NCBI RefSeq assembly: GCF_020509005.1
Contig: NC_063015.1
Location: 4,216,001 to 4,280,000 of the forward strand
Reading direction: 5' to 3'
DNA from: Fulvia fulva
Taxonomy: Eukaryota > Ascomycota > Dothideomycetes > Mycosphaerellales > Mycosphaerellaceae
Length of the DNA stretch: 64,000 nucleotides
Every line of letters starts with the position of its first letter. Position 1 is the stretch's first letter. Shown one piece after another: positions 31,359-43,020 of the stretch. The position numbers and the translations under genes are program-made. The notes under the pieces are model-generated. The model did not search any database and was not told the DNA's origin. It saw only the letters and a list, made by a program, of their open reading frames with translations.

Positions 31359-34300
31359 GTTGATGGGTTGATGGCGGAGGAATGGTGGATCGTTGGCGTA
31401 GCAATGCTGCTAGTGTGCCAATAGCAAGCTCATGGATAGATGACCAAATAGTCGGATTCTGGCACGAGGTGAAAGTGTGGAAGAAGGACAGTCGAGACGA
31501 AAGGGCGGAGAAGAGGAAAGCTCGAGTTCAAGAAAGCACGAAGGTGGCATGGCGTGCATGGCTCACATGAGACCTGTGAGACTCATGTGTGTGAGACGGC
31601 AGGAGATGACGCAGTTAGCGTTGTCGGATGCAGCACACATCAGTGTCCACCGTACACGTGCATGTAATAAACTTTGTCGCGTGAGAGGGCTCCATCTGGC
31701 ATCTGGCAGTGGCATCTGTACCAAGTCGCCAAGCCGGCGCCATCCTCTCTTGGATCGGGAGCTTTGCGTATCTCTTGGCCACAAGCTTCGCCGCACCCCA
31801 GCAATCGCCGCACCCCAGCTCGGATTCTCGCGTTCCGACACATGGTGTTGCTGGCTTGTATCAATTGCCACACACGCTCAAAATACACGATATGTAGCTC
31901 AAATTGCTCAGAATAGCATCGCGAATACAGAATTTGAGAGCCTGTGGGCACTATAGTGGGCTCCATGGTGTGTTGTTGTATGTGGTGAGGTGGTGAGAAA
32001 GCAAGAAACGCGTGAATCTCGACACGGGCGCATGAAGCTTTGGTGGGGCTCTCACCAAAATCCCATGCCGAAGCGTCAACACCAACCTCTCGGCAGCACA
32101 ACGTGTTTTTACGCGATATGAGTATGCAGAATATGGAAACAGATGGCTGCGAACACATTGGGAAAAGAATCAAGTTGATATGAGCAATGTTGGTGGTGTT
32201 GATGATAAAAAGTCACTGGGGTGCGGCGATTGCTGGGGTGCGGCGAAGCTTGTGGCTATCTCTTGCACTGCTTCGCATGCTTGAACATGCCGTGCATGCA
32301 CATACCAAGCATATCTTGCAGGGGGTTCGACGGATTTTCTCGGTCTCCCGCCGAGGCTGTCCCAAACGTCGGCGGAGAAGTCGATTGTGTCAGTGGCGGC
32401 GTGCAGCATCGTCTGCAATCCTTGGTCCTTCTCAGCCTCACGCAGCATTCCCATCGCCATGACGCACTCTGCTTAGATAGGTGTGTGTGCATGATCCCCG
32501 CACAATGTCACCATGTCGAGGAAGCTTTTGCTGCCGAGAGCGCCGACTGAAGGAAGCACCTGGGCATTTTCGCTGGCGCCGATGTGCCGCGGAGCCTCAA
32601 TCCGCAGGCCGGACCCGAGTGGAGAGGACTCGGACGACGGACGTATCAAAATCGGCAAGCGCATCCCAGAAGCACGCGTTGTCGTTCGCTTCCTATGAAG
32701 TCCCTGACAACTTATCGATCCACCTGTCGTCTGATCATATCAAGGGGTCAACGGAGCGCTGACCGTGGAGCCGATAGGAGCCTCGCCACTGCTGGTGTTG
32801 CCATTGCCACTGCGGCCACGCACAACCTCGTGCCATCGGAAGCGGACGCGAAACACAGTACTGTGCCTTTGTAGAGGACGAGGTAGGTTCTACACCGCAA
32901 GCGGCGGCTGCCGAGACTGACATACCAGTGAAACTCTGATGGAGCACATCCAAGGAACAGGACGCGATGCTCCCGCTCTGACTGCTTCTACTTCGACACG
33001 AAAACTCCAGCTCGGTCCCCGATGTACGCTCACTCATCATCACCACATCGACATTCACTCCGGCATGGCAACGCGAGGCTGTTTGGAATGCCGCCGATCG
33101 AAGCATCGAAGCCATCCGCACACCACGACTTCGACAGACCGCCATGGTGACAGAGAACAGCGTCGCATGAGTCGGGAAGGTGCTGCCATATTGCTGGCCC
33201 GGGAGGCCACATACTCCGAACCGGATTCTGGCTGCTCGTATAGCTTGACGCGGATCCGTCGTCGTGGTCTGATGGACTGGTCTTCTTATCCTGTCACCTG
33301 ACAGATATCATCCTGCTGCGCAGGAGCTAATTGGCGAGACGGATAACCCTCAACTTGCCTTGATAAGGTGACATTGGTCGATGCGGCCGTAGCTGTACTG
33401 TCATTGCGTGGTGTATGCCTCACACCGCACGAACGAGTTGATGCCTACTGATGAATCATGAAAGCCTGTGAGAATAGTGTTTCAGGCTTGGCGACGAAAG
33501 TCATTATACTTCCTTCCCACATCTGCCCGCCGCCCCTTCGCTGCCTGAACATACGAACACAATATCATTGCGCCCGAACTCACGGCTGGGAACTACAAAA
33601 CTTACTTCATAGTACAGCGCTGTCGCATAGCACGCCCCTGTCAGTCAGACTCCAACGATTGGACTAACCGCCTGTCCACGCTGACGGGGCCCCAGATTTC
33701 CACGAGAAGATCGCGTCCACCGTGCTTCGAAAGATGGCAGATCTTCGCATCAACGGGCGCGTTCGCAGGGCAATCCCTCACTGCCATGGTGTCCAACCGC
33801 CAACCTCGAGGATCACATGGGGCGAAGTCGAGTCGATGACCCTTCTCTCGTGGTGCCCAGTCGGCGATTGTCGGCTACACAGATTCTGAGTGAAAACAAC
33901 CTCATCTTCATGTACTGCGATATCATATACAACATCACCGGCAGACCGTGCAACCCTTCCCACGGGCCATGAATCGGCAATAGAATCCTCGGTCAAGGAG
34001 ACTCAGTATCATGAGCTCGGTGATGATAGACTCGTCCAGCTCTGCATCGTGGACATCGCCAGGCGCAGGCATCACGCGTGGCTACAATGGCAGAAGCAAT
34101 ACTTTGCGGACGTTCATCGTCTTCATGGCCGGACTAGCAATGGTAAGCAGGCCCACCAATAATGATGGTCCTGCAGAGAACGGAGCTGACGCGAGTCACA
34201 TCCAGTACAACGCGTGCGAGCTGATAGTCATCATCTTCCTGACGTTCTCTCACTTTCGTGGCATGTATTTTGACAGTCTGGCCAAAGTCGAGGAATGCAC

Positions 34301-34531
34301 ACCTTATCGACGAGACGTGGCTAAGATAACCAGCGCGACGAGACCACGGGGATCAGAAACATCCCTAGGCAGACCTAAAAATTCGAAATCCCTTGCTTGC
34401 GCCTTGCTTGTCGCGCACGCGCCAAGGTATGTAAACAGCATCCCTGGGGAACCACACGCCTCCGACAATGCAAAACCGCCTCTGGCTCTCCAGAATGCGT
34501 TCAATCATTCTCGGACTTGAAGCGCTTCGAG
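31359..34531. other. 3.2-kb gene desert
   Basis: Only short overlapping frames on both strands, none with a domain or credible splice chain. It holds a 41-bp inverted repeat pair (31778-31818 / 32216-32256), a small palindrome CACATGAG..CTCATGTG near 31563-31588, and the promoter of the GT34 gene at its right end. No tRNA or transposon seen. Confidence 0.5.
31778..32256. repeat. 41-bp perfect inverted repeat, arms 397 bp apart
   Basis: 31778-31818 (starting gccacaagcttcg) is the exact reverse complement of 32216-32256. Each arm contains the 13-mer CGCCGCACCCCAG twice, four bases apart. Similarity stops sharply at both arm ends. The 397-bp spacer has no open frame of note. It could be ends of a non-autonomous element, a hairpin RNA source or a protein-binding pair. 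Confidence 0.85.
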
Positions 34532-36589
34532 ATGTCCGCACGCCATTCTCCGAAAGTCGAAGCATACGCCGACTCTTCGCCAATCTCGCCACTTACGCCC
34601 TTATCTCCAAGCGCATTACCGCAATGGATACGACAATCGCGTCCACGGAGTGCCATCTTCTCGAGTGGTCGTGTCAGAATCCTTTTGATAGCATTGGGCT
34701 GTATGTTCATGGGCTGGACACTGACATCAGTTCTTGGCTCCAACGAGCAAGACCTTGCAGAATTTGATAGTGTCTACGATAAGGCATCAGGTGGTGTTCT
34801 CGACGATCCTACAGGTTTCGGCGTCCAATCCTCGCATGCCAAACAGCAACCTGGCATACTGGGACCCAACGATCCTGATGATGAGTCTGAGAGTGGTATG
34901 GGACCAAGACCACAGAAAGAGCCGACGGTATCAGGAGCCTTAGCTGAACTTCATCACGCCGTCAAGGGCAAGATTCAATCCTGGAACCCGTACCATGCCG
35001 CGTCCTCCCATGCTCCAACGGACGATGATGATTACTACAACAGCACTAGCACTGGTGCCAAACACAAGTCCCACAACACAACAAGCCTCGAAGCTCTCGG
35101 CGGCGAGACCATCCACGACGGCATGAGCGATGAAGAAGGTCTCGGCGCCAGAACCCGTATCGGCAAATGCACCATCCTCTTCAATAGCAACCCCAACAGC
35201 TACTGGGAACGCGCCGTCCGCTCCCACGAAAACCACGACAAGCAACACGGCTACCGCCTGCACGTCCTTCGCCAACAGATCATGGATGACGTCTGGTCCA
35301 AACCCGCCTACATCCTCAGCCTCCTGCTGCGCGAACTCGCCAAACCTGAAGGCGAGCGCCTCGAATGGCTCTTCTGGTTCGACGCCGATACTATCATCCT
35401 CAATCCTTACATCCCTATTGAGATTTTCCTGCCCAAGCCAGGCGGTGAGTTTGATGATGTGCATCTCATCTACTCGGAAGACTGGAACGGTCTCAACAAC
35501 GGTGTCTTCCCCGTCCGTGTCCATCAATGGTCCGTCCAACTCTTCTCCGCCATCACCTCCTTCCGCCACTTCCGCCCCGACGTCCAACTCGTCATGCGCG
35601 ATCAAGCCGCGATGGAGATGCTCATGAAGGAACCCTACTTCAAGAACAACATCGTCCAAGCCCCGCAGCGCTGGTTCAACGCATATCAAGGCGAACACAA
35701 CGAAACTCTAGCCCCCTTCCAAATTCGACGGGGTGATTTCCTCGTTCATTTCGCGGGAGTCTGGGATCGAGAGGCGAGGATGAATTATTGGTTTGACAGA
35801 TCTGAGCAGCATTTAGATGATTGGGAGGTTCCGCTGAAGGCTACGTCGTATCCGCAGGAGGTGAAGGATTTCTGGGCTGAGCAGAGCGCGAAGAGGAAGG
35901 AGAGGAAGGAAGGTGTGGCGACGGTGCGACTCAAGGCGAAGGAGTTGTTGGCGAAGGTTGAACAAGATTTGCGTGATTTTGGCGATCGTCTCCCCTCTTC
36001 TGAGAAGGAAGCGATAGAAACTGCGAGGGACGAGCTCAACAAAGCAATGGAAGACAGTGACGCCAAAGACCCCTACAACACCACCAAACTCGAAGACGCC
36101 ACGACGCATCTAACCGACGTCTCCTCACCCCTCCGCGACGCTATCGAGAAAGCCCTCAAGTCCCTGCTCTCCTCCGCGCACGAGGCCATCTTCGCCGGGG
36201 AGAAAGATCTCCTCGAGGGCGGAGCCGACAAGGGCATTGAGAACCCTGAACTAACCTTACTCTCGGAGACGGTGAAAAGACTGAAGGCACTGGTCATGAT
36301 GCCGCAAGAGGAATGGAATCGACATACTGTTACGGAGGCTACGGAGGAGGTGACGAGGGCGAGAGCCGCGTTGAAGGAGAAGAGTGAGGAGATTATTAGG
36401 AAGGCTAAGGAGAAGGAGGAGAAGGAGAAGAGTGAGGAGATGATTAAGGCGAAGGAGAAGGCGGAGAGGGAGAAGGAGAGGGAGAGGGCGAGGGTGAGTT
36501 CGATTAAGGATGTGGCGGTTGGGGAGGTTGCTGCTACTGCTGTGCCAGACGCGGTTTCTCCTGCTGGGGATAATGTCTTTACGCCATGA
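34532..36589 (+). CDS. GT34 galactosyl/mannosyltransferase (GMA12/MNN10 family), 685 aa
   Basis: Type II Golgi glycosyltransferase. A short cytosolic tail, one membrane anchor (48-68, RILLIALGCMFMGWTLTSVL), a Ser/Pro-rich stem to about 205, then the GT34 domain (208-455): KCTILFNSNPNSYWERAVRSH, HGYRLHV, KPAYILSLLLRELA, catalytic FDADTIILNP (DAD at 284-286), LNNGVF, DQAAM and LVHFAGVWDR. Family members add alpha-linked galactose or mannose to glycans. Unusually, about 230 residues follow the domain, with Glu/Lys-rich coiled-coil repeats (KAKEKEEKEKSEEMIKAKEK). ATG 34532 is used; the upstream frame has no ATG. Confidence 0.9.
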   Translation: MSARHSPKVEAYADSSPISPLTPLSPSALPQWIRQSRPRSAIFSSGRVRILLIALGCMFMGWTLTSVLGSNEQDLAEFDSVYDKASGGVLDDPTGFGVQSSHAKQQPGILGPNDPDDESESGMGPRPQKEPTVSGALAELHHAVKGKIQSWNPYHAASSHAPTDDDDYYNSTSTGAKHKSHNTTSLEALGGETIHDGMSDEEGLGARTRIGKCTILFNSNPNSYWERAVRSHENHDKQHGYRLHVLRQQIMDDVWSKPAYILSLLLRELAKPEGERLEWLFWFDADTIILNPYIPIEIFLPKPGGEFDDVHLIYSEDWNGLNNGVFPVRVHQWSVQLFSAITSFRHFRPDVQLVMRDQAAMEMLMKEPYFKNNIVQAPQRWFNAYQGEHNETLAPFQIRRGDFLVHFAGVWDREARMNYWFDRSEQHLDDWEVPLKATSYPQEVKDFWAEQSAKRKERKEGVATVRLKAKELLAKVEQDLRDFGDRLPSSEKEAIETARDELNKAMEDSDAKDPYNTTKLEDATTHLTDVSSPLRDAIEKALKSLLSSAHEAIFAGEKDLLEGGADKGIENPELTLLSETVKRLKALVMMPQEEWNRHTVTEATEEVTRARAALKEKSEEIIRKAKEKEEKEKSEEMIKAKEKAEREKERERARVSSIKDVAVGEVAATAVPDAVSPAGDNVFTP

Positions 36590-37108
36590 GGTGGAGATGA
36601 GAGCTAGATCGTGGGGTCTGCGATGTTTTCCAGGGTATCCTTAGGCTTGAGATAGTATCTAGATGTGTATGCAGCAAAGCTCTCAGTTGGCCTCTCTCGT
36701 GATTGTCACTGATGCCCTATCGTACAGGCGAAAGCGTGATGAAGATGTCTGAACGAGATGTAAGGATCGTTATACGACAACATGATCAGTGAAGACGCGA
36801 ACCTGAAGCGAAGTCGCTGACGTTCGAGATGACCCGCTTCTCCGCATTGGCTTCGACTTCGACCTCGCATCTCATGCCGGCAACCGCACTCATGCCAGCT
36901 CGCAGTTACACATATAAAATTGTCCAAACACACTAGAACTGCGCGCCTCCCACAATCGCCAGCGAACCGACCCTCCCACCACCACACCCGTCACGACAGG
37001 ACCTCAACACCTCCCTCCAAATAACACCTACGACGCCACCGGACCATCAAACCATGCAATAACATTCCCCCAAAACTCAATACAACACACCTATCACCTC
37101 CATCCACC
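36590..37108. other. Intergenic, 519 bp
   Basis: Terminator side of the GT34 gene, then a C/A-rich promoter and leader (aacacctacgacgccaccgg..) before ATG 37109 (ccaccATGa). No coding content seen. Confidence 0.45.
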
Positions 37109-38866
37109 ATGACCTCCAAAATACCCCTAGCCCACCACCTCTTCACCCGCCTCCACCAACTCAACTGCCACAGCATCCACGGCGTGCCCGGCGACTTCAT
37201 GCTCCGCGCCCTCGACGCCCTCCCCCTCGCCTCCATCCGCTGGATCGGCAACGCCAACGAGCTCTGTGCCGGCTACGCAGCGGATGGATATGCTCGCGCC
37301 GCCTTCATGGCCCGCGAAATTCATCCTTTGATATCGCGGGTCAGGATCCCTCGTGTCGGCGCGTTGTTTACGACATACGGCGTCGGAGAACTATCAGCGC
37401 TCAACGCAGTGGCCGGGGCGTATTCCGAGAGCGTACCTCTAGTCCACTTCGTAGGCACGCCGAGTCGGAAACAATGGCGGGAGAAGCCAGTGATTCACCA
37501 CGGTCTCGGGGACAGTCGGTTAGAATTATGGGCCGAGATGGCAAAGAGCGTTACGTGTGCGCAAGCGGACTTGCGGTGTGAAGATCCCGATGAGGCGGTG
37601 GAGAGGTATGATGGTGTGTTGAGGGAGTGTGTGAGGATGAGTCGGCCGGTGTATGTTAACTTGCCGGTGGATATGGTGGGGAGGGAGGTTGATGCGAAGG
37701 CGTTGGAGCGGGCGTTGATAGGGGATAAGGTAGTGGGGAGTGAGAGTGAGAGTGCGGTGGTTGAGAGGGTTGTGGATGAGGTTGTGGGGCGGGTGAGGAG
37801 TGCTGTGAGGCCGTTGGTGATTGCTGATGGGTTGTCGTACCCGTTTGATTTTGCGACGGAGATTAATGAGGTGGTGAGATTAACGCAGGTACCCGCCATG
37901 TGCCCCAATGCTGGTAAGGGCATCGTTGACGAGTCGCTGCCATCGTGGCAAGGAGCTCTCGCGAGCCCGACCGAGTACAGCACTTCTGCCGATCTCGTGC
38001 TTCTGTTCGGAGCGCTGCTTAGTGATACAAACACAGCTGCATGGAGTCTGGTACCAGATGCCGAGAAATGTGTAACGTTCGGTCGAAGCGATGTGATTGT
38101 GTGCGGGCAGCGGTACGACGTCGACGGCGCACAAGTGCTGCAGAAGCTGGCGAAGAAGCTGAAAGCAGAAGCTCATTCGAAGAGTGGCGCACTAGCAGCT
38201 CACCCAGTGAGGAAGGACGCAGTCGTCGTCCCCTCCTCATCGTCGCCCATCAGCCAAGACGGCCTCTGGCACCGCCTCTCAACCTACCTCAAACCCCACG
38301 ACACCGTCCTCCTCGCCAACGGCACACCGCTGATCGGTGGCCGCGCCATGCGTCTCCCTCATCCAGTCCAAGTGATAGCCTCCGGAATCTGGTGTTCGAT
38401 CGGATCAATGCTCCCCTGCGCCCAAGGCGTGGCCGCAGCCAAGCAAGACCACGCCATACCGGGCCGTACCATCCTGCTCGAAGGCGATGGAAGCTTTCAG
38501 GTAACGTGCCAGTCCATCTCCGCCATTATCCGGTACAAGCTTGACGTAACGATCCTTATTGCGAATAATGCGGGTTATGCGTATGAGCGGTGGTTGAATG
38601 GGATGGAAGCCGAGTACAACGATGTGCCGAATTGAAAGTATACGGAGGCGCCGCGATTCTTTGGCGCTGACGAGCAGGATCCGAGCCATCCGGTGCATGT
38701 GCGGAAGGTGCAGACATGGGGTGAGCTGGAGGCGTGTCTGGATGCTGCCGAATTTGCTGATGGGGAGGGTCTGAAGATTGCTGATATTGTGATGGCACCC
38801 GACGATGTTCCTGAAGCTGCTAAGGCTGGCTTGCGGCGAGCATCGCAAGTGCTCGCCTCGCTGTAA
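37109..38866 (+). pseudogene. Pyruvate decarboxylase-like ThDP enzyme, interrupted by TGA at 38633
   Basis: The family decarboxylates 2-oxo acids to aldehydes with thiamine diphosphate. Visible are the N-terminal PYR domain (HGVPGDF, NANELCAGYAADGYAR with the catalytic Glu, TTYGVGELSALNAVAGAYSE), the catalytic His pair HH in VIHHGLGD, the central domain, and the PP domain GDGSFQ..ILIANNAGYAYE. The frame stops at TGA 38633-38635 after YNDVPN, where relatives continue with Trp. It then stays open in frame for 76 more codons to TAA 38866 with clear PDC C-terminal character (KYTEAPRFFGA..). Full length would be about 585. A nonsense mutation (TGG to TGA), a base error or readthrough fit. Confidence 0.75.
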
Positions 38867-39020
38867 CGACGACCTATCATCGGTTGCTAACGCAGACTTG
38901 CTGAGCTGGCTGTAGTGGCAACTGCTATGACAGAATCAACTGCAAACTGTCAGAACCATGTGTCCGCAAAGTGTCTCAAACGGTATATTTGATCGTGCTG
39001 TGATCCAATACCTCATCAAC

Positions 39021-40627
39021 TCACATCCTATTAACGCGCCGGCCTCGGCCTGGCCGTCTCCTGCCCTCCTCTTCCACGTCCTCAACCTCATCCTTGCCCT
39101 TCTCAAGCTGTCCGTCCTTGAGCTCCCAGGGCTGCATGTTGAGCTCTGACACATCGTACCAGTCCTCACCGTCGCTCATTTCGGTAACCATGTTGCCTTT
39201 GCCATCTGGTACGAGGTGTCCATCTGCCTTGCAGCTCCTGTATACGTAGTTGCGCAATCTGTCCGCTTTCGATAGTCCGGCGTGGAGGCTGTCGAGGGAG
39301 CGAACGATCTGCTCCTGTTTTTGCACATACAATAGGAGAAGCTTGCGGGTGTCCTCTGCTTCGTTTGGTGGTAGTCCAAGATCGCGATCGGTCAGAGAAG
39401 CGGCAGGTGCGACGAACCACGAGTGGATGGGAGGTATGGACGCGGAGTCGCTCGGCGAGGGTGAAGGCGTACGGTCGCTGCGTTCAGCCGGAGATCGTGC
39501 TCTGGCACGGGTCGTCATCGCGTGAGTGTTAGTACCATTCGAGTTCGACGCGGTCTCAGAGGCACCCTCGCGTTCGGCCAGGTCGGCGACTGTGGGATTT
39601 GAGGCTTGTTCTGGGATTGTTCCTGTCGCATCGTCCATCCTGATATGGGAGTGTCCATTCGTCTCCGTGTCTTCAATGCCGTTGCCAGAATCGCCGTTTG
39701 TTGCTGCTGTCGACTCCTGCTCAAGAGAGTTGCCATGCTCCACAATGCCAGTGTTGTCGATTACGCGAGACATTGACGCGTTTGCTGCAAAAGCTGCCAT
39801 ATCCACTGCTTCAATGCCCTCCATGGATTCTCCATCTACCATCGGATCCATCGCGTCCGGTCGTGAGTGTTTGATCAGGTCATCTCCAGCAGCTTCTGGT
39901 CCGTCCAGGACCTCCCGAGGAGGACCCAGCTCGAATGCGGCATTGTCCATGAACATACTGGGTACAGCACTCAGGTCACCAGTGCCCTCTCCACCATCTA
40001 GCAACATCTCATCGTTCTCTGTCTCGAAAGTTGTGCATGGCACCCAGTCTGCATCGCCTCGAAAGCGCTGCAGCAGCCTCTTGGCCTTCCACAAGCTAGC
40101 TCGCTCTCGTCTCAGCATCTCGAATGCCTCATCTGCCATTTGTGTCAAGGCCTTGCTCTTGTAGGGTATGCTCAAGCTCGGATGGTCTGGCAGCTCCGAT
40201 GCAGCGGTAAGTGGGCGGAGCAGGGATTCCAGACGCACATGACCGAACGGGTTGTCCTCAATGGGCTCCGCGAATCTATGCTCGTTGTCGCTGCTAACGG
40301 GTGAGTAGATGTCGCCGTCTTCGTCGTAAAGTGGTGGGTTGGTGGAGATGGTGGTTCGAAGGTAGCCAGCGTGGTTGACGTTCTGCTCCGACATCAACAA
40401 TGCGCTTCCACACTGCGCTGGCAGTTTGGACTTACCTTTTTGTACGAGGTACCTCCGGTGTCGTCAAGCTGATCCTGTTGGACGTTCCGAGCATCTCGCT
40501 TCAGCTTGTTGCCACGGTTGGTGTGTGTCTGGATGTAATCTTCGCCCTCAGAGCCGTCGGCGCGTCTTTTCATGGCCAGCTTCATGGCGCGTATTGTCTC
40601 GGCAAACTGGCTGTGTTGAGACGCCAT
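39021..40627 (-). CDS. RXT2: Rxt2-like subunit of the Rpd3L histone deacetylase complex, 517 aa
   Basis: Exon 1 40627-40436, 53-bp intron (GTAAGT..GAGCAG; branch point weak), exon 2 40382-39021. The RXT2_N domain spans the junction: NRGNKLKRDARNVQQDQLD..SYKK|NVNHAGYLRTTI, then ENPFGHVRLESLLRPLTAASELPDHPSLSIPYKSKALTQMADEAFEMLRRE up to GDADWVPC (about 38-180). In yeast Rxt2 belongs to the large Rpd3 complex, which deacetylates histones at promoters. The middle is acidic and disordered. The end is basic (RRRPGRGRRVNRM). Divergent from the SRP40-like gene, 263 bp away. The symbol follows the yeast homologue. Confidence 0.82.
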
Positions 40628-40890
40628 GGCGGGCGGTATGGTCGCACGGTATCGGAGGCTGCGGTGAGGAGGATGTCATGCAGCAAGGAGTGTCCGACCG
40701 GGAGAAGATGGGGTTCTTGCGGAAAGCGGTGCGACTGTCGCATGCTCTAGCTCCGTCATTCGCAAAGGCCGAGCAGGGGTCCCGTGCAGCCGAAAGCGAG
40801 CAGCACGAAAAAAAGTGTAAAGCTTCAAGTCCAAGACACGCAAGGTCGTCTTCAATCGAGATTCGTTGGCTGATACCATCACAGTCCAAG
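40628..40890. promoter_or_regulatory. Bidirectional promoter, RXT2-like / SRP40-like
   Basis: 263 bp between divergent starts. Open plus-strand frames cross it, but the codons have no protein-like pattern. No further motif claimed. Confidence 0.5.
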
Positions 40891-42139
40891 ATGGCACCCA
40901 CAAGGAAAGAGCGTAGCGAGGCTACAGTGCCCAGTGAGCTATGGACCGCCGACGACATTCCAGCACCACGACTACTCGACGTCCTCACACAGCTCGCGCA
41001 TTTCTTCGACCAGATAGGCTACAAGAAAACATTGAGTGCTCTGGCCAAGGAAGCGTCTTCGCAGAGCGAGTTGTCATTGGATGTTGCAGCATGGACTGAG
41101 CAGATAGGAGCAAAGAACGCTGTACCACTTCTGAGCCTCCACGAAGAATGGCACGAGGGCAACGACAAGTTCCCAACACTGCAAGCACCTGCAGTCGCAC
41201 ACGACTCGGACGACAGCGACAGCGACGACGATTCAGACGGTGAGAAGGATGACGCTGAGGCTGTACTCGTCGATGTAGAGGCAGAAGAGACCAGCGACGA
41301 CGACTCGGACGAGAAGGAGTCGTCTGCTAGCGACAGCAGCGACTCGTCATCTTCAGAGGAAGAGAAGGAGGCCCCAGCGAAGGCAGGCGCGAAGAGAAAG
41401 CGAGTCGCATCGCCACCATCCTCAAGCGACCATTCGTCCGATGCCTCGAGTTCCGACAGCGACAGCGATTCGAGCGCTTCCAGCGAAAGCGATGCACCGC
41501 CTGCAAAGAAAGCCCGCAAGAGCTCACCTGTGAAGGCCGCGAAAGCGAAGAAAGCAAACAAGGCAAAGTCCTCTTCGTCAGACTCTGACAGCAGTAGCGC
41601 AAGCTCCGACTCCAGCAGCAGTAGCGAGTTCGAGGAGGAGAAGCCAGCGCCACCGCCAGAGAAGAAGGAGAAGAAGGCAAAAGCTGTCAAGACTTCATCC
41701 GCACCAAGCTCTTCATCATCCGCAACGCTGGAGGCCGAGTCGTCACCCGAGAAAGAGGAAGCACCCGTTAGTCACGTACATCCTGATCGGTTGAGACAAG
41801 TGCCAGACCAAGCGCCTAAACCTACAACCAAGAAAGAGACGGCTGCGCAGCTCAAGAAGCAGCAGATTCCGTTCTCGCGGATACCAGCAGATCAGAAGGT
41901 CGATGAGAAGTTTGCAAGCAACGAGTACGTGTCGTACGACTATGCAGACCGTGCTCATCGGGACTTGATTGTCACGCGAGGAAAGGGCTTTACGAAGGAG
42001 AAGAACAAGAAGAAGAGAGGTGAGCATAAGACAGACTCCTTGTGTGCCATCTGGACGCGACGAACTAATCCGAATCGCAGGTTCATACCGTGGCGGCACC
42101 ATCGACCTTGCTCCGAAGGGCATCAAATTCGAGGACTAG
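40891..42139 (+). CDS. LisH/SRP40-domain nucleolar protein (Srp40/Nopp140-like), 395 aa
   Basis: Exon 1 40891-42019, 61-bp intron (GTGAGC..CTAAT..GCAG), exon 2 42081-42139. The N-terminal LisH-type helix (LLDVLTQLAHFFDQIGYKKTLSALAKEA, about 25-55) mediates dimerisation. A long middle alternates acidic-serine blocks (SSDSDSDSS type) with Lys/Ala/Pro-rich blocks, as in Nopp140/Srp40, which chaperone box snoRNPs. The SRP40_C domain (about 320-395) has PFSRIPADQKVDEKF, RGKGFTKEKNKKKRG and, after the intron, SYRGGTIDLAPKGIKFED. The second exon of 20 codons supplies the conserved end, which confirms the splice. Confidence 0.9.
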
Positions 42140-43020
42140 TCGAGATCAGGCTTGTCGAGGCTTCTGTAAAGCGTCACCAGAGTGTACTACCAAATGATAA
42201 TAGAGGACCACGTTCCAGCAGAGAGGAAATGTACATTTGCGGGATTACATTTCCGTGCCACAATTCAGTGTCCGACACCTGGACAATGCTTGACCTGGGT
42301 TCTACAACTTTGCAAAATGACTTCCGGTGCACAGGATTATAACGAGAGGCTCGAAGTGAAGACTGGTGCAGAATGCGGACAGATTGCTTCGCTCGGTCTG
42401 GATGTGAAGTCGCAACTTTCTGAAACACGAAGTACGATCTCGCCGAACCTGTATGTACTAAGCAGAGCTCATCGACCAAGTTTCGCCCACACAAGTGGAC
42501 AAGATGTCTTATAACTCTTCCAGGCTGATCAACTTTCACGGCAGATCATTCTAGGACCTGTTCTAGAATAGCTCGCCGACCCTGCATATCACGTTCTTCA
42601 GCCGACATAGACTACTGGCCAGACCATAGCTCTCTGGCTGGCGTACACTATAGCTTCCCTATACACCTATCTGTCCCGCACACCACCGCATCAACTATCG
42701 TCGCTACATGCCCACACTCCTGGGTGTCACGGAGGCAAGTTGTGGCGTCTCCACTGTAACAATCTGCAACATTGCAACCCGTGGCCCAGATCACTGGCAA
42801 TCAAGTACTACTCCATCAACCTGGTCAGGTCCATTATCAATATTGCGCGCGAATCAGATCACCGGACATCTGAACTCTGCCCTTTCGACTATCCCAAATT
42901 GGCAACTCCTTATTCAACCCATCACAGGTCATCCCTGCTCAAGGCACCCTCATACAAACCTTACGGCACAAACTGCTGCACAGGGTTCTATCTTCTCCAT
43001 GACGTTTGGGTACAGTAGCA
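42140..43020. other. Intergenic, 881 bp
   Basis: 3' flank of the SRP40-like gene and upstream region of the phosphoesterase gene. Short frames on both strands, none credible. No repeats noted. Confidence 0.45.

Noticed and set aside
32939..33301. 120-codon frame containing GCLECRRSKHRSH, reminiscent of a Zn2Cys6 cluster
   Set aside because: Only two of the six Cys are present and the rest is His/Ser-rich; treated as chance.
38864..38866. Peroxisomal readthrough form of the PDC-like protein
   Set aside because: The extension ends in ASL, not a PTS1 tripeptide, and the stop context lacks the CTA that follows known fungal readthrough stops.
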